Under the pieces are notes generated by a model. The model saw nothing but the letters and a program-made list of their open reading frames with translations. It ran no database searches and was not told where the DNA came from. From Chytriomyces cf. hyalinus JEL632 (Eukaryota; Chytridiomycota; Chytridiomycetes; Chytridiales; Chytriomycetaceae), in the NCBI GenBank assembly GCA_025435555.1, contig JAIWWG010000022.1, positions 124,001 through 188,000 on the forward strand: DNA of 64,000 bases, given 5' to 3'. Shown here one piece after another: positions 24,201 through 36,822 of the stretch. How positions within the stretch are numbered: position 1 is the stretch's first letter; each line of letters begins with the position of its first letter. A program made the translations under genes and the position numbers.

Positions 24201-27200
24201 TTGGATTTACTGAACCGGCTTGCAAGCAAATCTATTAAGTCAATTATGGCTGTCGCGGATATCCACAGTTTGCTCGCTGTAATTCTTGAGCTCTCGTGCT
24301 TCAATGCAGTTGCAACTGGGGCTTCAAGCTTGGCTCAATCAGCGCAGGCATTCTGGTCTAAAGTTGTTGACTCTGCTGATAAGAATGATGCTCTTGCCGA
24401 AATTGTTGTTTCGCGATGGAGAACTGCCTTACTGAGCGAAGCACACAAGGCTACGTAAGACCTTCTTTTGGTGTCTTAATTGCCTGGATGATTCACTCAC
24501 ATGCACTTTTGGCAGGTCATCCGATTTGATCAAGCTTTATTCGACAGCATACCTTTACATCCCCGAAGGAAGCAAGCAAGAATATTTGGCCTCTATGGTA
24601 CTTTTCGATTCAGCAACTTGGGAGCAAATGAAGTCTGGATTCCAAAGGCCGCAGCAATCGCTTGCAATTCTTGATTCATCATATATGACGGACGAGTCAG
24701 ATGCATTGAACAAAAGCATCAGTTTATTCTCAAGTCAGTATTCGCGCTTTGCGCGCACATTAGTGGGAGTTTTTAGCCTCACAGGCATTATCAGCTCTGA
24801 TGCATTTGGCGCCAATGTATTTGAACTTGTCATGTATTGGAGTTTATGCAAGGATGAGGAACACATTCAAGGCTTGAAATCCGATTTGGATTTCGATGGT
24901 CAGGTGGACGATGTTTTAGCGCTCAGCTTGGCAAGTAGCGATGCAGGAAGTTGGCCCGCCGATGCAATGGCGGTTTTGAATGGTTCAACTTCGAAACGTG
25001 GGTTTTTTGTGGACGCGTTTAAGCAAGCAATGAATGGCTCCGCAATTCAAGGTCGCGCATTTGCAAAGATTGCGAAGAGTGGGTATGGCCTTTTAAGCGC
25101 GTCGGGGAAAGCCGAAATTCTGGGAGTGATGAAAGCTCTGTTTGAAAATGGTTTGTTCCATTTATTTGGATCCAAACAAAACATTACTTTGCTGAACTTT
25201 CATGAAGGATCATACACTGCAGTTGTTCCCCTATGCCACGCACTCCAGAAAAGCTTCAACCCTGAATCCTCGGCAACATTTGTCGTGTCACTCTGTCGCT
25301 CAAGCCAAATCCCAAAGAGCGACCTGGCAAACAAGGCCACTGTTGACCGAGCCTCAGCTGGCTTGTTCATGATCAAAATCATCGTTAACAGTTGCAAGGA
25401 TTTGGATGGTGAAGCTTTTGCTTCGGGGCTGAAATCTGTTGTCAAGCATTTCCGCACATGGTTTATGTTTGGAAACGATGTCCGAACGGCCTCTGTTCCA
25501 GATATGTTGAAAACGCGGGTTGCTGAGTTTCTAGTGGTCATGGTGGAAGGCTTGCTGGGCTTCGACATCAATGTTGCTGGCTTTGTCGTGGAGCTTACCA
25601 AAGTTTTGATTGAAGACCTGGTTTGTAGAATGTCTCATTTTTGTTTCCATGATTGGTTCTTATGTCGGTCATATCGCAGGGTTCCTCAAAACTTGTTTTA
25701 TTCAACGCCCTTGATTTGTATCAAAGCATCGCGATGGCAGACTCAGAGACTTGGACAACGATGGACAAGTTTTCTGATTCTATTTATGAAATCTGCTTCA
25801 AGAGGTTCATTTCTGAATGTTCTGGGGAGCATCGAGTTGCAGTGGCAAAGCCGCAGAACGAACTTCAATCACGATTGGCGAACATTTGCCAAGATATTCC
25901 GTTCTCTGTCTTGGCCAAAATGAAACCACATGCACAGGTATTATCTTGTTTCTTTCTTTTTTGGAGGGTAAAATAAGCAATAGCATCTCAAATTGTTTTA
26001 TGTTGCCAGCTTTCTGAGATGATGCGCACGTACAACACGGAAGCGCAAATAATGGCATACCGTCTTCTTGCAAAACTAACCTTCAAGCTTGTTGAAACAA
26101 TATCCGTAAAACTTGAAATATCTCTCAGCGGAAATGAAGAGGAAGTCAGAGAGAAGTACATCAGTCAAGCGTTGATGCATGGAATTAAGGAAGAACCTCC
26201 TTTTGTTGAGCCAAGCCATTTGGTTGAATCAAGAGCCGATTTGCATTTGGCATTTGGACTGCTTCTGTCGTGGATGGCTCTTTTTGATCATTTCATCGGA
26301 GCTGTGAGAGATTTATTTGTTATTTGTAACCATGGCTGCTCGAATAATGCAATCAACAGACGTACGAATTGCGGACAAGCTTGATCAACGAACTAAAAGA
26401 AGAGGATCCACTGCCGAAGCTCCTCGAGTTTATCTTCTGCACATTGGGTGTAGGATGGACAACAAAACCGTTTGATCTGACTGGCTGGGAGTTTTCTGCA
26501 ATTGAAGTAGAAGGTTTGATTGGGTTTAAGTATCCGCCCTGAAGGGATTTTAAAAACTGCTTCGTTTTTTTATTAGGTCTCGATCTTGAGTCTGAACTTG
26601 GCTTCAACCTCCTGTGTGCGCATTTATACTACTGTGTGTTGCGGAATATTCCCGCTTTGGCCCGAACTTGGTGGTCCAGCTGTAAAGATCGACAGCTTAC
26701 TCAAGCCGTCGAAGTATACACAGACAAGTGGTTCACCCCAATTTTGGTTCAAGCCGAAATCGACTTGGTTCTTCAGGCAGGGAACTCGGCTCTGGAAGAC
26801 GTTGAATTAAGGGCATCCAAGCAGGCCGGCGAAATCACTGCCTTATACAGGGTAGACGAAGCAAGCGCAGATACGGTTGTCAAGTTCCCTCCTGCTTTTC
26901 CGATGAAGCCTGTCGAGTTTACCAGCAACAGCGGTGGAAGAACAATCGGAGTGCAGGAAACGAAGTGGAGATCGTGGATGCTCAGCGCAAACATTGTTGC
27001 GCAGAATACGGCGATAATGGATGCTTTGAGTCTTTGGCAAAAGAACATTAAGCTGCACTTTGAAGGTACATTAATTCCCTGCATATTTTGAGTTCAGTAT
27101 CTGACATCTGACACTTGTCATCTGGTAAACAGGCATTGAGGAATGCGCCATTTGTAAGTCATTCACTCTTTGAACTTCATTCTCTTCATTCTGACTTGCA

Positions 27201-27354
27201 AAATGCAGGTTACTCTGTCGTGGGTGTTATCGACAGAACTTTACCGTCGAAAAGTTGCCGGACTTGCAAAAACAAGTTCCATGCCTCCTGCCTGTACAAG
27301 TGGATTCGTACCAGTGGTAACACACAGTGTCCAATGTGCCGTAGTGAGCTATAA
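21207..27354 (+). CDS. LTN1: E3 ubiquitin-protein ligase listerin
   Basis: RING ligase of the ribosome quality-control complex; it ubiquitinates nascent chains on stalled 60S subunits. The gene spans about 6.1 kb with roughly 20 exons. The start MSERKTKGTKAAGAS joins to RLADLVSGTSPAFGFGSKNA, like the listerin N-terminus. KRLSKKDAQTKIKATEDLK follows, then the first HEAT repeats (WPKIFNRSALDVERKIRE across a 70-base intron). Long HEAT-rich exons run through 22290-26310, including an open stretch at 24520-25620. The C-terminal RWD-like part leads to the RING: EECAIC, RTLPSKSCRTCKNKFHASCL and CPMCRSEL, ending at the stop 27352-27354. The order of conserved blocks leaves little doubt about the family. 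Individual exon limits in the middle are approximate. Confidence 0.92.
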
Positions 27355-27477
27355 GTCTCAGATTGAAAGTACCCGCATGAATCAAAAGTATTCTTTTAAA
27401 CAATAAACTTCATGTCGTCCGTCATGGGACGGATTTCCAAAACCATCTGTTTGCTTTTTGTACTCCATATTTTGTGC

Positions 27478-30171
27478 CTATGATTCGTCAAAAACAGTCT
27501 CAATTCGCACTAAACCGGCAGTCCCTCCTGTGGCAACCCATTGGATGCATCCTTTGTTTTTGTTGAATGAAACCTGAAGATAGGTTTCCCGTCAGCACAA
27601 GCTCAATTCAGTCATATAAAGTGGCGCAAAAACCTTTTGCAGCGCAATCTCTGGTGGAAACAGAATCGTCGGCGACTCGCCTTTTTTTGCCAAATCGCCC
27701 AAATCCTGAGAAGAAGGATGTCAGAGACTGACACTGCGATCCAAACCACCAGCTGCACAAGTACCTCTTCCGGTGTGTCTTCAATGTATTTGAACGTTTG
27801 AGTTTCGGAATCATACCCGAGTTGGTACAAGTTGTGCTGGATAGGTCTATAAGTCTTTGTCACGGTACGGTTGAGGTTTGACATTTTTGCACAACCGTCC
27901 ACACTGACACTTGCAACAAAGGGATAAAGCGGTGGAACTTCCATATCCTATTTCACCGCTTCCAATGTCAGCATAATCCTTTTTTTTTTCAACCTTTCGG
28001 AGCAAAACATACCCAAACCAATGCCAAATGTCCGCTGACCGACTTAGATATGCGCAAATCTGATTCCAGAGGAAATGAGCATATTCCCGTTTTGATGACT
28101 TCGGTTGTCCCAATGTCCGGTTCAGTTGAGCGAAAATAGTGAACACTGTGGTGATAGTCGGCAACCACAAATGCATTCATCTTTGGAGCTATTGCCATGC
28201 CTGTGACAATACCTGTAATGCATGCAGAAAGAGAGAGTCAGCAAGCATTGGCGCAACAGAAAAAAAGCCACAGCTTGTTTTGTGAATAACCTCGCAGCTT
28301 GTAAGCAAGGTGGCTTGCCCATGGATCTCGCAAATCGTGCACCAGAATTTGGCCATCGGCTCCCCCTGAAACAAGCCGATATCCGCTTGAAGCACCTACT
28401 TCGCCTTCCTCGTCGTCATCCCACTGAATTTTGAAGATGGCCGTGTTGTGGGCGGGAAAATACTGTGCTGGTTCAACTAATGTTTCGAAGTTAGTCTCAT
28501 TTAAAAAACAAATTGCAGAAGAGTATACTTGGATCTTCGTCTACAGGATTTTCGGTCTCTAATCTGCTTTCCATGACTGTCTTGATATCCCACACAGCGA
28601 TATTTCCTGAATGAGATGGTGTTAGGTGCCACGTAGGTCGCTGCAATAGCTAAGACAAGCAAGTACCATTAGCGCATCCGGTCGCTAGAAAGTCAGTTCC
28701 TCCCCAGGATGGCTTCCATAGTAAAGTATCATGAACGACCGCGGAGAATAAAAAGTCCTGACATTTCACTATCAAATATTGTGTTAATACTTCAAATAAC
28801 ATATCCACGTCAGCTTATACCAAACGCAGGAACGCTTGGATTTATGTCAAGCGCGCTTTTTAATGCAGCCGGATGGGGGACATTGATAATACGACAGCTG
28901 CCATCTCCGAACGACACGGCCAACAAACCCAAGCGAGGAAGATCGCTATCAGGCATCGCGCCGTTATGCTTCTAAAGATGATTTTCAGCAAGGATTTCAG
29001 TGACAGCAATCAGGAAGATGATGGTACCTCACTCTCGAAATCTGACATATCTTCAAAGTAGCAGCCACTTCCCCATTCTAATCCGTAAACAACGCCATAT
29101 TCAAGCAGGAAGCCTATTTCGAGAGTGGGGTCACTTTCACCCGATGTGTCAATTTTCCAAATCTGGACACATCCCTTCAGCGAGTCTTCAACAGGATTTT
29201 CGTGTGTTTGTTTTGAATTGAGCAGGCAGTGAGTTTCGGCGTTGTTTCTGTATCCTCCAATTGCTACATATTGATACTCTGAAACTCGCGAAATTTAGGA
29301 AACGAGTGAAAAGGGCCGGATACAAAAGAAAAACTCACTTGAATCATTCACTTTTGCCCAATCCAGACCCCAAACAGATCCACCAAAGTTTAAAACAAAC
29401 TTTTTCCTGTTCTTTTCCCCTATCTCAAGAGAGCGGGCTGAATGCGGTGGCAACTCAAATCTATCGCCCCCTTCATTCGCTTTTGCGTAGGCCATGCTTT
29501 CGAGATTCCTTGCTACAGCCTTCGGAATATAGCTCTGTTTCTCCCTGTTACAGACAACAGAAATATGCTGGATTCAATATCGCGTTTTGCATCCGCCAAA
29601 AAATGATGTGAACGCACGTTTCCGAGACTTGAACAAAGTCTGTTTTTGCTGGTCGCACACTAGGGTAAATCGGCCGAACGGAAGGAAACTTGGCATCGTC
29701 ATCAATGAAGATGTCCGAGGCAAAGGACTCCAAATGCCAGTATTTTCCAACGCGTGATTTGGCGCGCTTCTTTGGAGCTTTCGGACCTTTTGGTTTGTAC
29801 GTTCGCTTTGGCGGTTTGTCTGCCGGCTTCTGCTTCTTAGACGCATCAGAAGCGACTAAAGGTGGAGCAGGTGATGCGTCACGCACTTCCAACACGGCTG
29901 GAGTTGATGCGGGGACGGCGGGATTATCATCAGCACTACCAGTGACAGGTGCCAACGGTTTCGCAACTTTTGATCGCGGTCCTTTTTTCTTTGGTTGTTG
30001 TGTTTTCTGCCGCTGTTCTGCGGGTTGCTCTTCGTCATCCAGGGCAGGTGGATCGGCAGCCTCTTTGGAAAGCTTCTGTTTCTGCTTACGGGCCACGTAT
30101 TTGGGATCTGCTGCCAGCTCCTCGGGTGTTCGCCGTTTCCGCTTGGCGGGAGTTTGAGTGATTTCTTCCAT
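27478..30171 (-). CDS. TFIIIC WD40 subunit (GTF3C2/Sfc6-like)
   Basis: Probable subunit of the RNA polymerase III factor TFIIIC, which binds the B box of tRNA genes. The first exon (from ATG 30169-30171) encodes a basic, Lys/Pro/Ala-rich N-terminus with AT-hook-like KPPKRTYKPKGPK. The WD40 region begins with LNFGGSVWGLDWAKVND and QYVAIGGYRNNAETH. It continues with GNIAVWDIKTVMESR and YRLVSGGADGQILVHDLRDP, and ends with GCIQWVATGGTAGLVRI. The GGxVWGLDW start and the degenerate WD repeats are typical of GTF3C2/Sfc6. About nine short introns; the last (GTTTTT..TCTTCAG) is small and precedes the final exon. The stop TAG is at 27478-27480, only 123 bases from the listerin stop. Confidence 0.78.
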
Positions 30172-30347
30172 GATTTTTGTGAATAAATTCGGACCGTTTT
30201 ACAGCGAACTCATTGGCAGGGGGCATCCACATTGAGGGTACCGGATTTTATCGGGCATTGTTGAGAGAGAACACCATCGAGACAAGAAACAGAACAGAAT
30301 ATTTGTTCATTTGCCGATAAATCCTTGGAAGCAAAAAAAAAAAAAAA

Positions 30348-31781
30348 ATGAACAAAATCCTGCGTGACAGCGACTTCCCGCCTCTGAAGAACGACCTCAT
30401 TCTACGCGCAGCGAGAGGGGAAACCGTCGAGAAGACGCCCGTGTGGATCATGCGCCAGGCGGGGAGATATCTGCCAGGTTCCGTCACTTCCGGAGAACAA
30501 AAGTCATCTGTGTCCCATCAATCCTAACCCAGTATTCCAGAGTTCAGAGAAGCTCGTAAAAAGAACGCTTTCTTCACTGTCTGCCGCACGCCAGAGCTTG
30601 CCTGTGAAGTCACGCTGCAGCCAATCGATCGCTATGAGGGTCTCCTGGACGCTTCAATCATTTTCTCGGATATTCTCGTCCTTCCTCAGGCCATGGGACT
30701 GGTAACTACAGCGTGCTTTTCGTTTCCCTTTGACATGCATCCTTCTTTTATTTTTTTGCCGGATGAAAGCCTGACTCTTTTTCCAGGAAGTGAAAATGCT
30801 CGAAGTGGGTGGACCGCATTTCCCAGACCCATTGAAGACCCCCGCTGATCTGGACCGTCTCGCGAAATCTGTCGATGTGCATGAGTCGCTCCAATACGTT
30901 TTTGACGCAATCACATTAACCCGCACAAAACTGGACGGCCGCGTCCCGCTCTTTGGATTTACGGGAGCCCCGTGGACGCTCATGGGATACATGGTTGAAG
31001 GCGGTGGAAGCAAAACATACAGCAAATCTAAGGCGTGGTTGTTTAGGCACCCGGAAGCGAGTCACACGCTCTTGCGCAAAATTACGGATATCTGCGTGGA
31101 CTATTTAGTGGCTCAGGTTAAAGCCGGTGCGCAGTTGGTGCAGGTGTTTGACAGTAATGCTGGAGAGCTGGCTCCTGCGGAGTTTGAAGAGTTTGCGCTG
31201 CCGTACTTGCTCGAAATCGCAACTCGCGTTAAGAAAGAGCTCAAGGCAATTGACTTGGATGTAAGCTTCGTTCTTCTGATTTTGCCGCCTTTGTGCATTC
31301 CTGAACATGAGCTTAAAAAAGGTGCCAATGGTTGTCTTCGCACGTAACGCGCACTACGCTCTTGAGGCACTGTCCACTTCTGACTACGATGTGATCCAAG
31401 TCGACTTTTCTTTGTCTCCAAGCTTCGTCAAGAGCAAGATTAGTGGAAGAAAGGTGATCCAAGGCAACGCAGACCCCTCGCTGCTGTATGCCAGCCCAGA
31501 GAAAATCCGTGACACTGTTGGAAAAATGCTTGAAGGTTTTGGAACGTCAAGTGGTTACATTGGAAACTTAGGGCACGGAATGTACCCTGACCATGACCCA
31601 GAGCATCTGAAAGCGTATCTGCAAGCCATCGTAAGCATCTTTTTACTCTCTAATTCTGTTCGGATAGTGCCTGACATGCCCCCCTAACGCGAAATAGAAA
31701 GATTGCTCGATTGAAAGAAATAGCAAAACTGCCTCCAACAAGCGCAAGGCCAAGAACGATGGTGCTTCTTCAAAGCGCTAA
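30348..31781 (+). CDS. HEM12: Uroporphyrinogen decarboxylase
   Basis: Cytosolic heme-pathway enzyme converting uroporphyrinogen III to coproporphyrinogen III. Exons 30348-30477, 30541-30701, 30787-31260, 31322-31630 and 31698-31781 give 385 residues. Signatures: [18 protein letters not shown], the substrate-binding loop [20 protein letters not shown], and the C-terminal [15 protein letters not shown]. Exons 2-5 join cleanly, and the ATG sits after a long A-run. The last small exon adds about 25 residues rich in Lys, Arg, Ser and Asn beyond the normal end of the enzyme (yeast Hem12 is 362 residues). This tail looks like a basic localisation signal but is not known in the family. Confidence 0.95.
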
Positions 31782-32329
31782 CGATGACTGGCTACCTTTT
31801 ATGGAAGGCGTATTCATATTTGATGGGGAATCACTGTTTAATAAAGACAATCACTCCACTGAACGATGCACTTTCTGATTCTTCTATTGGTACAACACTT
31901 AACTGCATGAGCTATTTGGCCATGGGCGCTGAGCTAAGCAAGCGCACAGACCAATTTCATAGGCCATCCCAGCTAGACGATGTACATCGAGGTTTTGCTT
32001 TCATTGTCATTCTCACTGCAGGCAAAGCGACCTTCGCAGATATCTCAAAGTGATCATGTCATCGTCCAGTACAGTAATACTACGTATGGCATCGTCGTTT
32101 TTCAGAGTTTTTCAACGCAAGGATTCGTACTAATCAGATATGGGTTCGAATGGCGTACCCGCAGATTATCGATACATTTCTGAAGTTGTAAGTAGGCATT
32201 CCAGGATGCACTTTTAAAAATGCATGCTTCACTCCCAATAATATCGCACGAGAGTTTTGTGGCAAATAGTATTATTTCGAATTCGAGCTGATGCAGTGAC
32301 AACGAAAAGGTGACATCGCGCGCATCCCT
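31782..32329. other. Intergenic, 548 bases
   Basis: AATAAAG near 31839 fits HEM12 polyadenylation. An 89-codon open frame at 31784-32053 begins three bases after the HEM12 stop and has no recognisable features. Nothing else is supported. Confidence 0.45.
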
Positions 32330-32689
32330 CTACAGAGTCTTTCCCGTCCTCAGCTTGGCCAACTTTTTGTTAATGTCAGCGGATGACGATGATTTCGCAG
32401 CCTTAGTCTGAGTGATGATACAGAACATGCGCAGGAATTCATAAGGGACAGGATGGGGAAGAGGAAGAACAAAAGAAAAAGGTCAGATGACTCATCACAC
32501 TTTCCAATCCGGAAAAAACAACTCAGTTACCGGTGCAGCCATGCATGTTGCAAGCGCTCGTGCGGGTTCGAGACAGCCTGGCGCATCGACGTCGATCGCA
32601 CGCCAACAGTTGAATAGCGTTGAGATCTCTGTAGCGCAGGGTGCGGCCCGAGCCATCTTTGCCGGTCGCATTGCAAGCGGCTTGTGCAT
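32330..32689 (-). CDS. MRP10: Twin CX9C protein, Mrp10/mS37-like
   Basis: Small mitochondrial protein of 78 residues from exons 32531-32689 and 32330-32407. It carries two CX9C motifs, CATEISTLFNC and CLEPARALATC, in the CHCH arrangement. A basic N-terminus (MHKPLAMRPAKMARA) precedes them, and a Lys-rich tail ending KLRTGKTL follows. Length, basic flanks and spacing fit Mrp10 (mS37) of the small mitoribosomal subunit, imported through Mia40. Another short CHCH protein, such as a Cmc-type assembly factor, is possible. The splice GTAACT..CTCAG is phase 0. It is divergent from a plus-strand gene with 174 bases between the ATGs. Confidence 0.72.
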
Positions 32690-32863
32690 CTTTTCGATAA
32701 CCTGATAGTGATCACAAAAGGCGGGATTTGGTGTCAGAGAGTTGGCGCCATCCAGTCAATGCAGGCTGCTCACTCTCATCTTGCTGCTACTTTTTCTTTT
32801 TTGCAAAATATTTATTTATCAGACGTAAAATACATTTACCAAGAAAGCGGCAACCAGTTTTCA

Positions 32864-34886
32864 ATGGAGCCACCAATCATTGCCACGCCAGAGCGTTATT
32901 TCCCAACAGGACGCGTTCTACCATTTCCCGCTTCACTCCTCCGCGATGACTACCGGCCAGATGCATATGTCGACTTTGACCAAATCCAGTCCCTGCAACA
33001 CTCCTGCGCCACTTCCAAAGACGCCTTAAACGAACACTGCAGCACATCACACGAACCATCCGTCTTTTCCACACCGCAGCCGAGGTCCCGAGGACGGTCA
33101 CGCATATATAGTATGATGGGCGTCAAAATGGGATTTTCATCAATGAGCATCACTGGTGACGCGCCGTCAGCGTTGGATCCCATTTCCTCCTTGATGGATG
33201 CCGTGGCTGCCGCAACAGAAAATGCAGCGGCACCTGTGCTTCCGTTTCGGTTGCCTGACTTATTTGCCAACCATATGAGAAGGAAAAGGTTGCTTGAGTT
33301 GGAAGCGAAACATCCCAACAGACCGCACACGCGAATTGTCGTTGCCGACTTGTCGAAATCAAAACACCCAGTGAAAGAGGATGTTCTGTTGATTGAGTTG
33401 GATGACATTACCACTGTAGCTGGACCTGGGGAAGGCAAAAAGACGAAACCCAAAACCAAGCGGAAACAAAAAGGCCCCTCCAAGTACGTTTGCTTAAAAC
33501 TAATAGAACTGCGTAGGTAGTAAAAAGCTCTGATCTGACATGCGTTCCAGGTTGGCCGGAGACAGAGGTAGTCAGTCAATACGAGTTCTCCCCAACGATG
33601 CATCGTCGGGTGTCAAGCGACAGCGCGCCGTTCAAGCATCCCGCCTTCACACTTCAGATTCTAATTCAAATGTAGCAGAAGGAAAACGCGCTTATTTCGA
33701 AGGCAGCTCGGATTTATTAAGCGGCGCCAAAACGCGAGTCCGATCCATCATCGAGCAAGGAAAGCAGACAACGAACGCGCAACCCACGCATTCAAGCAGA
33801 CGGCCTTCGGGGACAAGAAACCGAGGAAGCATCAGTATTGTCGTCAACAGTGGCTTGTCGGCGTCGTCTGATAAGAGCCTTCCCACGCTCACTCTTTCGA
33901 ACGACAATCTTCCTTCAACCCGATTCGCACCAACCCAACCGACAAACGGTAAATTTCGGCAACCCAGTTGCATGGGCGAGCGATCTCCGCTCAGTATCGC
34001 TATCCCTGCCACATCCCCCAGCCAAAAAAGCTACCCCAAGCCTTACGCACCATCCATCCAGATACCATTCGCATTCTCCACCATCCCAAAAGCAACCCCG
34101 CCAAAACGAGTGCGCATTGCACAGCACGTACCAAATCCAGACACACCGCACAGAAAACTCCAGACGGCTGAAATCGAGTCACTGCATAGCTTTTTAGTTG
34201 AGAAGGGCTTGAAACTCTCCAAGGAGCTGCTTGCACGCGCTTTTGTGATACCCCAGGAAATTTCGAAACCGAATTTAAATGTCGGGCACGTGCTGAAGGG
34301 TTATGGGTTCACTCGGTACGTTAAACCGGGCGAGGGATCGAGGCTGCATTCCACGGACGATTCAGAAAGTGAGGCAGAGGACTACGGGCACCGCGTTCGA
34401 AATGGGAAACTGAGCAGTCGAGGCAAAGGAATTCTTCCTGTTCACAAGGTGGCTGTTCTTCCGAAGGATTACGGAACGGAGGACCTGGAAGATGTCGTGC
34501 CGTCCGAACCCAGGATTAACACGTGGTGGACTGCGGCAGAGTACAAAGAGCTAAGATCCGGCTGGGATAAGAGGAAAGTGAAAAAGGCGGCGGCGTTGTT
34601 GGAGTTGGAGCGCAAAAAGCAGCTTGTCAAAGAACCGTTCAATTCGTACGTGAAGGGCCGCCCTGCCAGTCCCAGCAAAAACACAAAAATGGTTATTCCT
34701 TCAAAGATGAGACACGGCGCGAATGCGGTTGCAGTAAATCCGGATTCCATCTCTGTTAGCTGGTTTCCGACAGAGTCCAGAAATGCATCTCGTCTGGTTT
34801 CTCGCTCAACCACTCCTGCCCCGACCAGCGAGGTTCTACATGTGCAGCAATCGTATACGCGGTACAAGCCCGGCGTGCTGTCGTAA
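32864..34886 (+). CDS. Unrecognised protein, 651 residues
   Basis: Exons 32864-33483 and 33551-34886; the phase-2 intron (GTACGTTTGC..TTCCAG) is well formed. No family recognised. The N-terminal third is mixed, with an Arg-rich helix-like block DLFANHMRRKRLLELEAKHP near residues 140-160 and an acidic LLIELDDITT. A Lys-rich block KKTKPKTKRKQK near residue 195 resembles a nuclear signal. The middle is Ser/Pro-rich and disordered in character. Near residues 420-450 there is a compact helical block with KGLKLSKELLARAF. ATG 32864 is the first in-frame start after a run of upstream codons without a better context. Confidence 0.6.
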
Positions 34887-35039
34887 ACGCGAGGGAGAAT
34901 GATTACCCTTGATTGTATTATTTAAGAAAGTGAAAACGAAAGAGGGATTCCCCGCCAAAAACCGAGTTCAAAGAACTAAGAGCGAGATGTTCGCAGCTAA
35001 CGAGCGCAATAAAACAGATTTCAGGGAACAAGGCTGGTG

Positions 35040-36457
35040 CTAGAACGGAATTCCTTTTTGGACACACTCCGCCTTGACCATTTCAAACACTTTCAACAGC
35101 TTGTTTCGTGCCCCCATCGCCACAACACCTTTGGCCTCCAAATCGGCGTCTGACATTTTCACCATGTCTTTCCATGTACACCCTTCAAAGGTTACTGCAT
35201 ATTTGTGTAAACGGAGACTTCGCAGCCAAGAGGGTACATCTGGCAAGATGTAATTGTTAAGCGATGAAGGTAATCAGAAGCTTCACCCACCATTGATCAG
35301 ATTCAGATCGACAACTTCTGGGATCTTCCCTTTCTCTTTATGACTTCCAGGGGCCCCCGTACTTCCATTCGCGTAATCATCAAAATCACTGTAATCTGAA
35401 CTCGCAGCTGCCCCGCTCTTACTTCTTCCACTGGCAGCCAGATTGACATGACCCCACCCGTCACCCGGGTGTCCACTTAGAGTTCGAGGCTGCATCATGG
35501 GTGACATTCGCATTTGATTGGGCATTCCTCCAACAGCTGCTGCTGTTTGCTGCTGTAGCGGTTGTTGCTGCTGCTGCTGCTGTTGTGGTATTCCGCCGAC
35601 TGGGTTCGCAGGATGGAGCGGCGATATCGATCCTGGCGCGGCCCAGTTAGCTTGTGCGATCGCTGCGTCAATTGGAGTTTTTGGGTGACCTTCCATGCTG
35701 ATGCGGAGAGAATTGCCAGTAGCGATGGAGAGAAGGTCCAAATCGGTGCCTTCATTATTTAAATTCGCGAGTTTACAGTTTTTCGATAAGAGCCTTGGTT
35801 TTGCGTGTGGTGCAGAAAGATGATTCTTTCTGAAGAAAGCGGAATGTTACCTTTCACAGGGGCTGGTACGGAAGAGTGTTTCATTCCGCCAAGACTTGAA
35901 GGACCCACTCCAACAACGCCCAGAGGCACCCCGCCACTTCTCACTGGACCAAGGGGATCCTTTGCAGCCATCTGAGTGAGCACCGTAATGAAGAAGCGAA
36001 CCTTTTTTTGTGAGCGCGAGAGGAAAGGAAAAATGTAAGGTTAAGAGTCGGTGAAAGACACAGCGACTCGCAAAATGGCTGCAATGAAGCGCTTTGATCG
36101 AACATGGAACAAAGAGTGTAAAGAAACCTGGACGGGGGTGGTATGTTTAAGCAGCGCGTATAAGGCCGAGGTGCGTTCAGGATCGCTCAGGACTGCGAAC
36201 CACTGTTCGATTGCCTTCAACTCGTCTCGGAAGCTGTCGTCGAGTTTGCTGAGCGCCATTTGCTCGAGCGTTGTTTCGTAGTAACTCAGATCCGAGAACC
36301 ATTGGTTGATGGCTGTGTGTTGTGGCCGTTCGGAGGATCAATGAGAAACGAGTGTTTACAAGGGTAACACCGAAGGACTCCGAAGTCCGTTTGTTTTACC
36401 GATGGCCTCGGGAGTGTGCTGCGATGGCAGAAGATCGCTCGCTGGACGGCGCTCCAT
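35040..36457 (-). CDS. VTS1: Vts1/Smaug-type RNA-binding protein with SAM domain
   Basis: Post-transcriptional regulator; Vts1 binds CNGG hairpin loops in mRNAs through its SAM domain and recruits deadenylases. Start ATG 36455-36457; the first exon ([19 protein letters not shown]) joins in phase 1 to [17 protein letters not shown], then [20 protein letters not shown]. This is the conserved Vts1 N-terminal region. Later exons hold [15 protein letters not shown] and a Gln-rich tract at about 35561-35587. The SAM domain is in the last exon: [20 protein letters not shown] then [20 protein letters not shown]. The stop TAG is at 35040-35042. There are about five exons. The 3' end faces the plus-strand unknown gene 153 bases away. 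Confidence 0.88.
35561..35587 (-). repeat. CAG repeat coding polyglutamine in VTS1
   Basis: About nine CAG/CAA codons in a row encode glutamine between the N-terminal block and the SAM domain of the VTS1 gene; further Gln codons flank it after a Pro-Leu. Confidence 0.8.
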
Positions 36458-36822
36458 TTCAAATTTTTGGGCGTAAAATAAATTGGAAATGAGGCACGAA
36501 ATAGAAGCTATTAACGCGGTGCCTGCATGTGACCCGAGGAACGTTTGCGCATCGCCCAGAACCAAGTTCCAGTCAGAGACAGAGTTGCAATGACAGTGAG
36601 TGAAGATTCCGAAGAGTGTCGGGAGAACCCTGGTGTATTTGTAGTGTGGTATTTCCAACACGTGTCTCTTCGTGTCTATCCGCCGGTTGCTTATCCGCAA
36701 TGTGTCTCTGCCAATGTCCATTTCTCATCCCCTTCGAATGCCGCCTTGGCGTTTGAACAAGATTACATGAGACCCAAGATGTTCATTATTATTCTTATTA
36801 TGTTCTCTATTTCAGCAAGAGT

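Noticed and set aside
31784-32053. 89-codon plus-strand open frame just after HEM12
   Set aside because: It begins within three bases of the HEM12 stop, spans a likely polyadenylation signal, shows no domain, and has no splice support.
32136-32165. GGGTTCGAAT, resembling a tRNA T-loop
   Set aside because: The flanking bases do not pair as a T-stem, and no D-arm, anticodon arm or acceptor stem could be placed around it.
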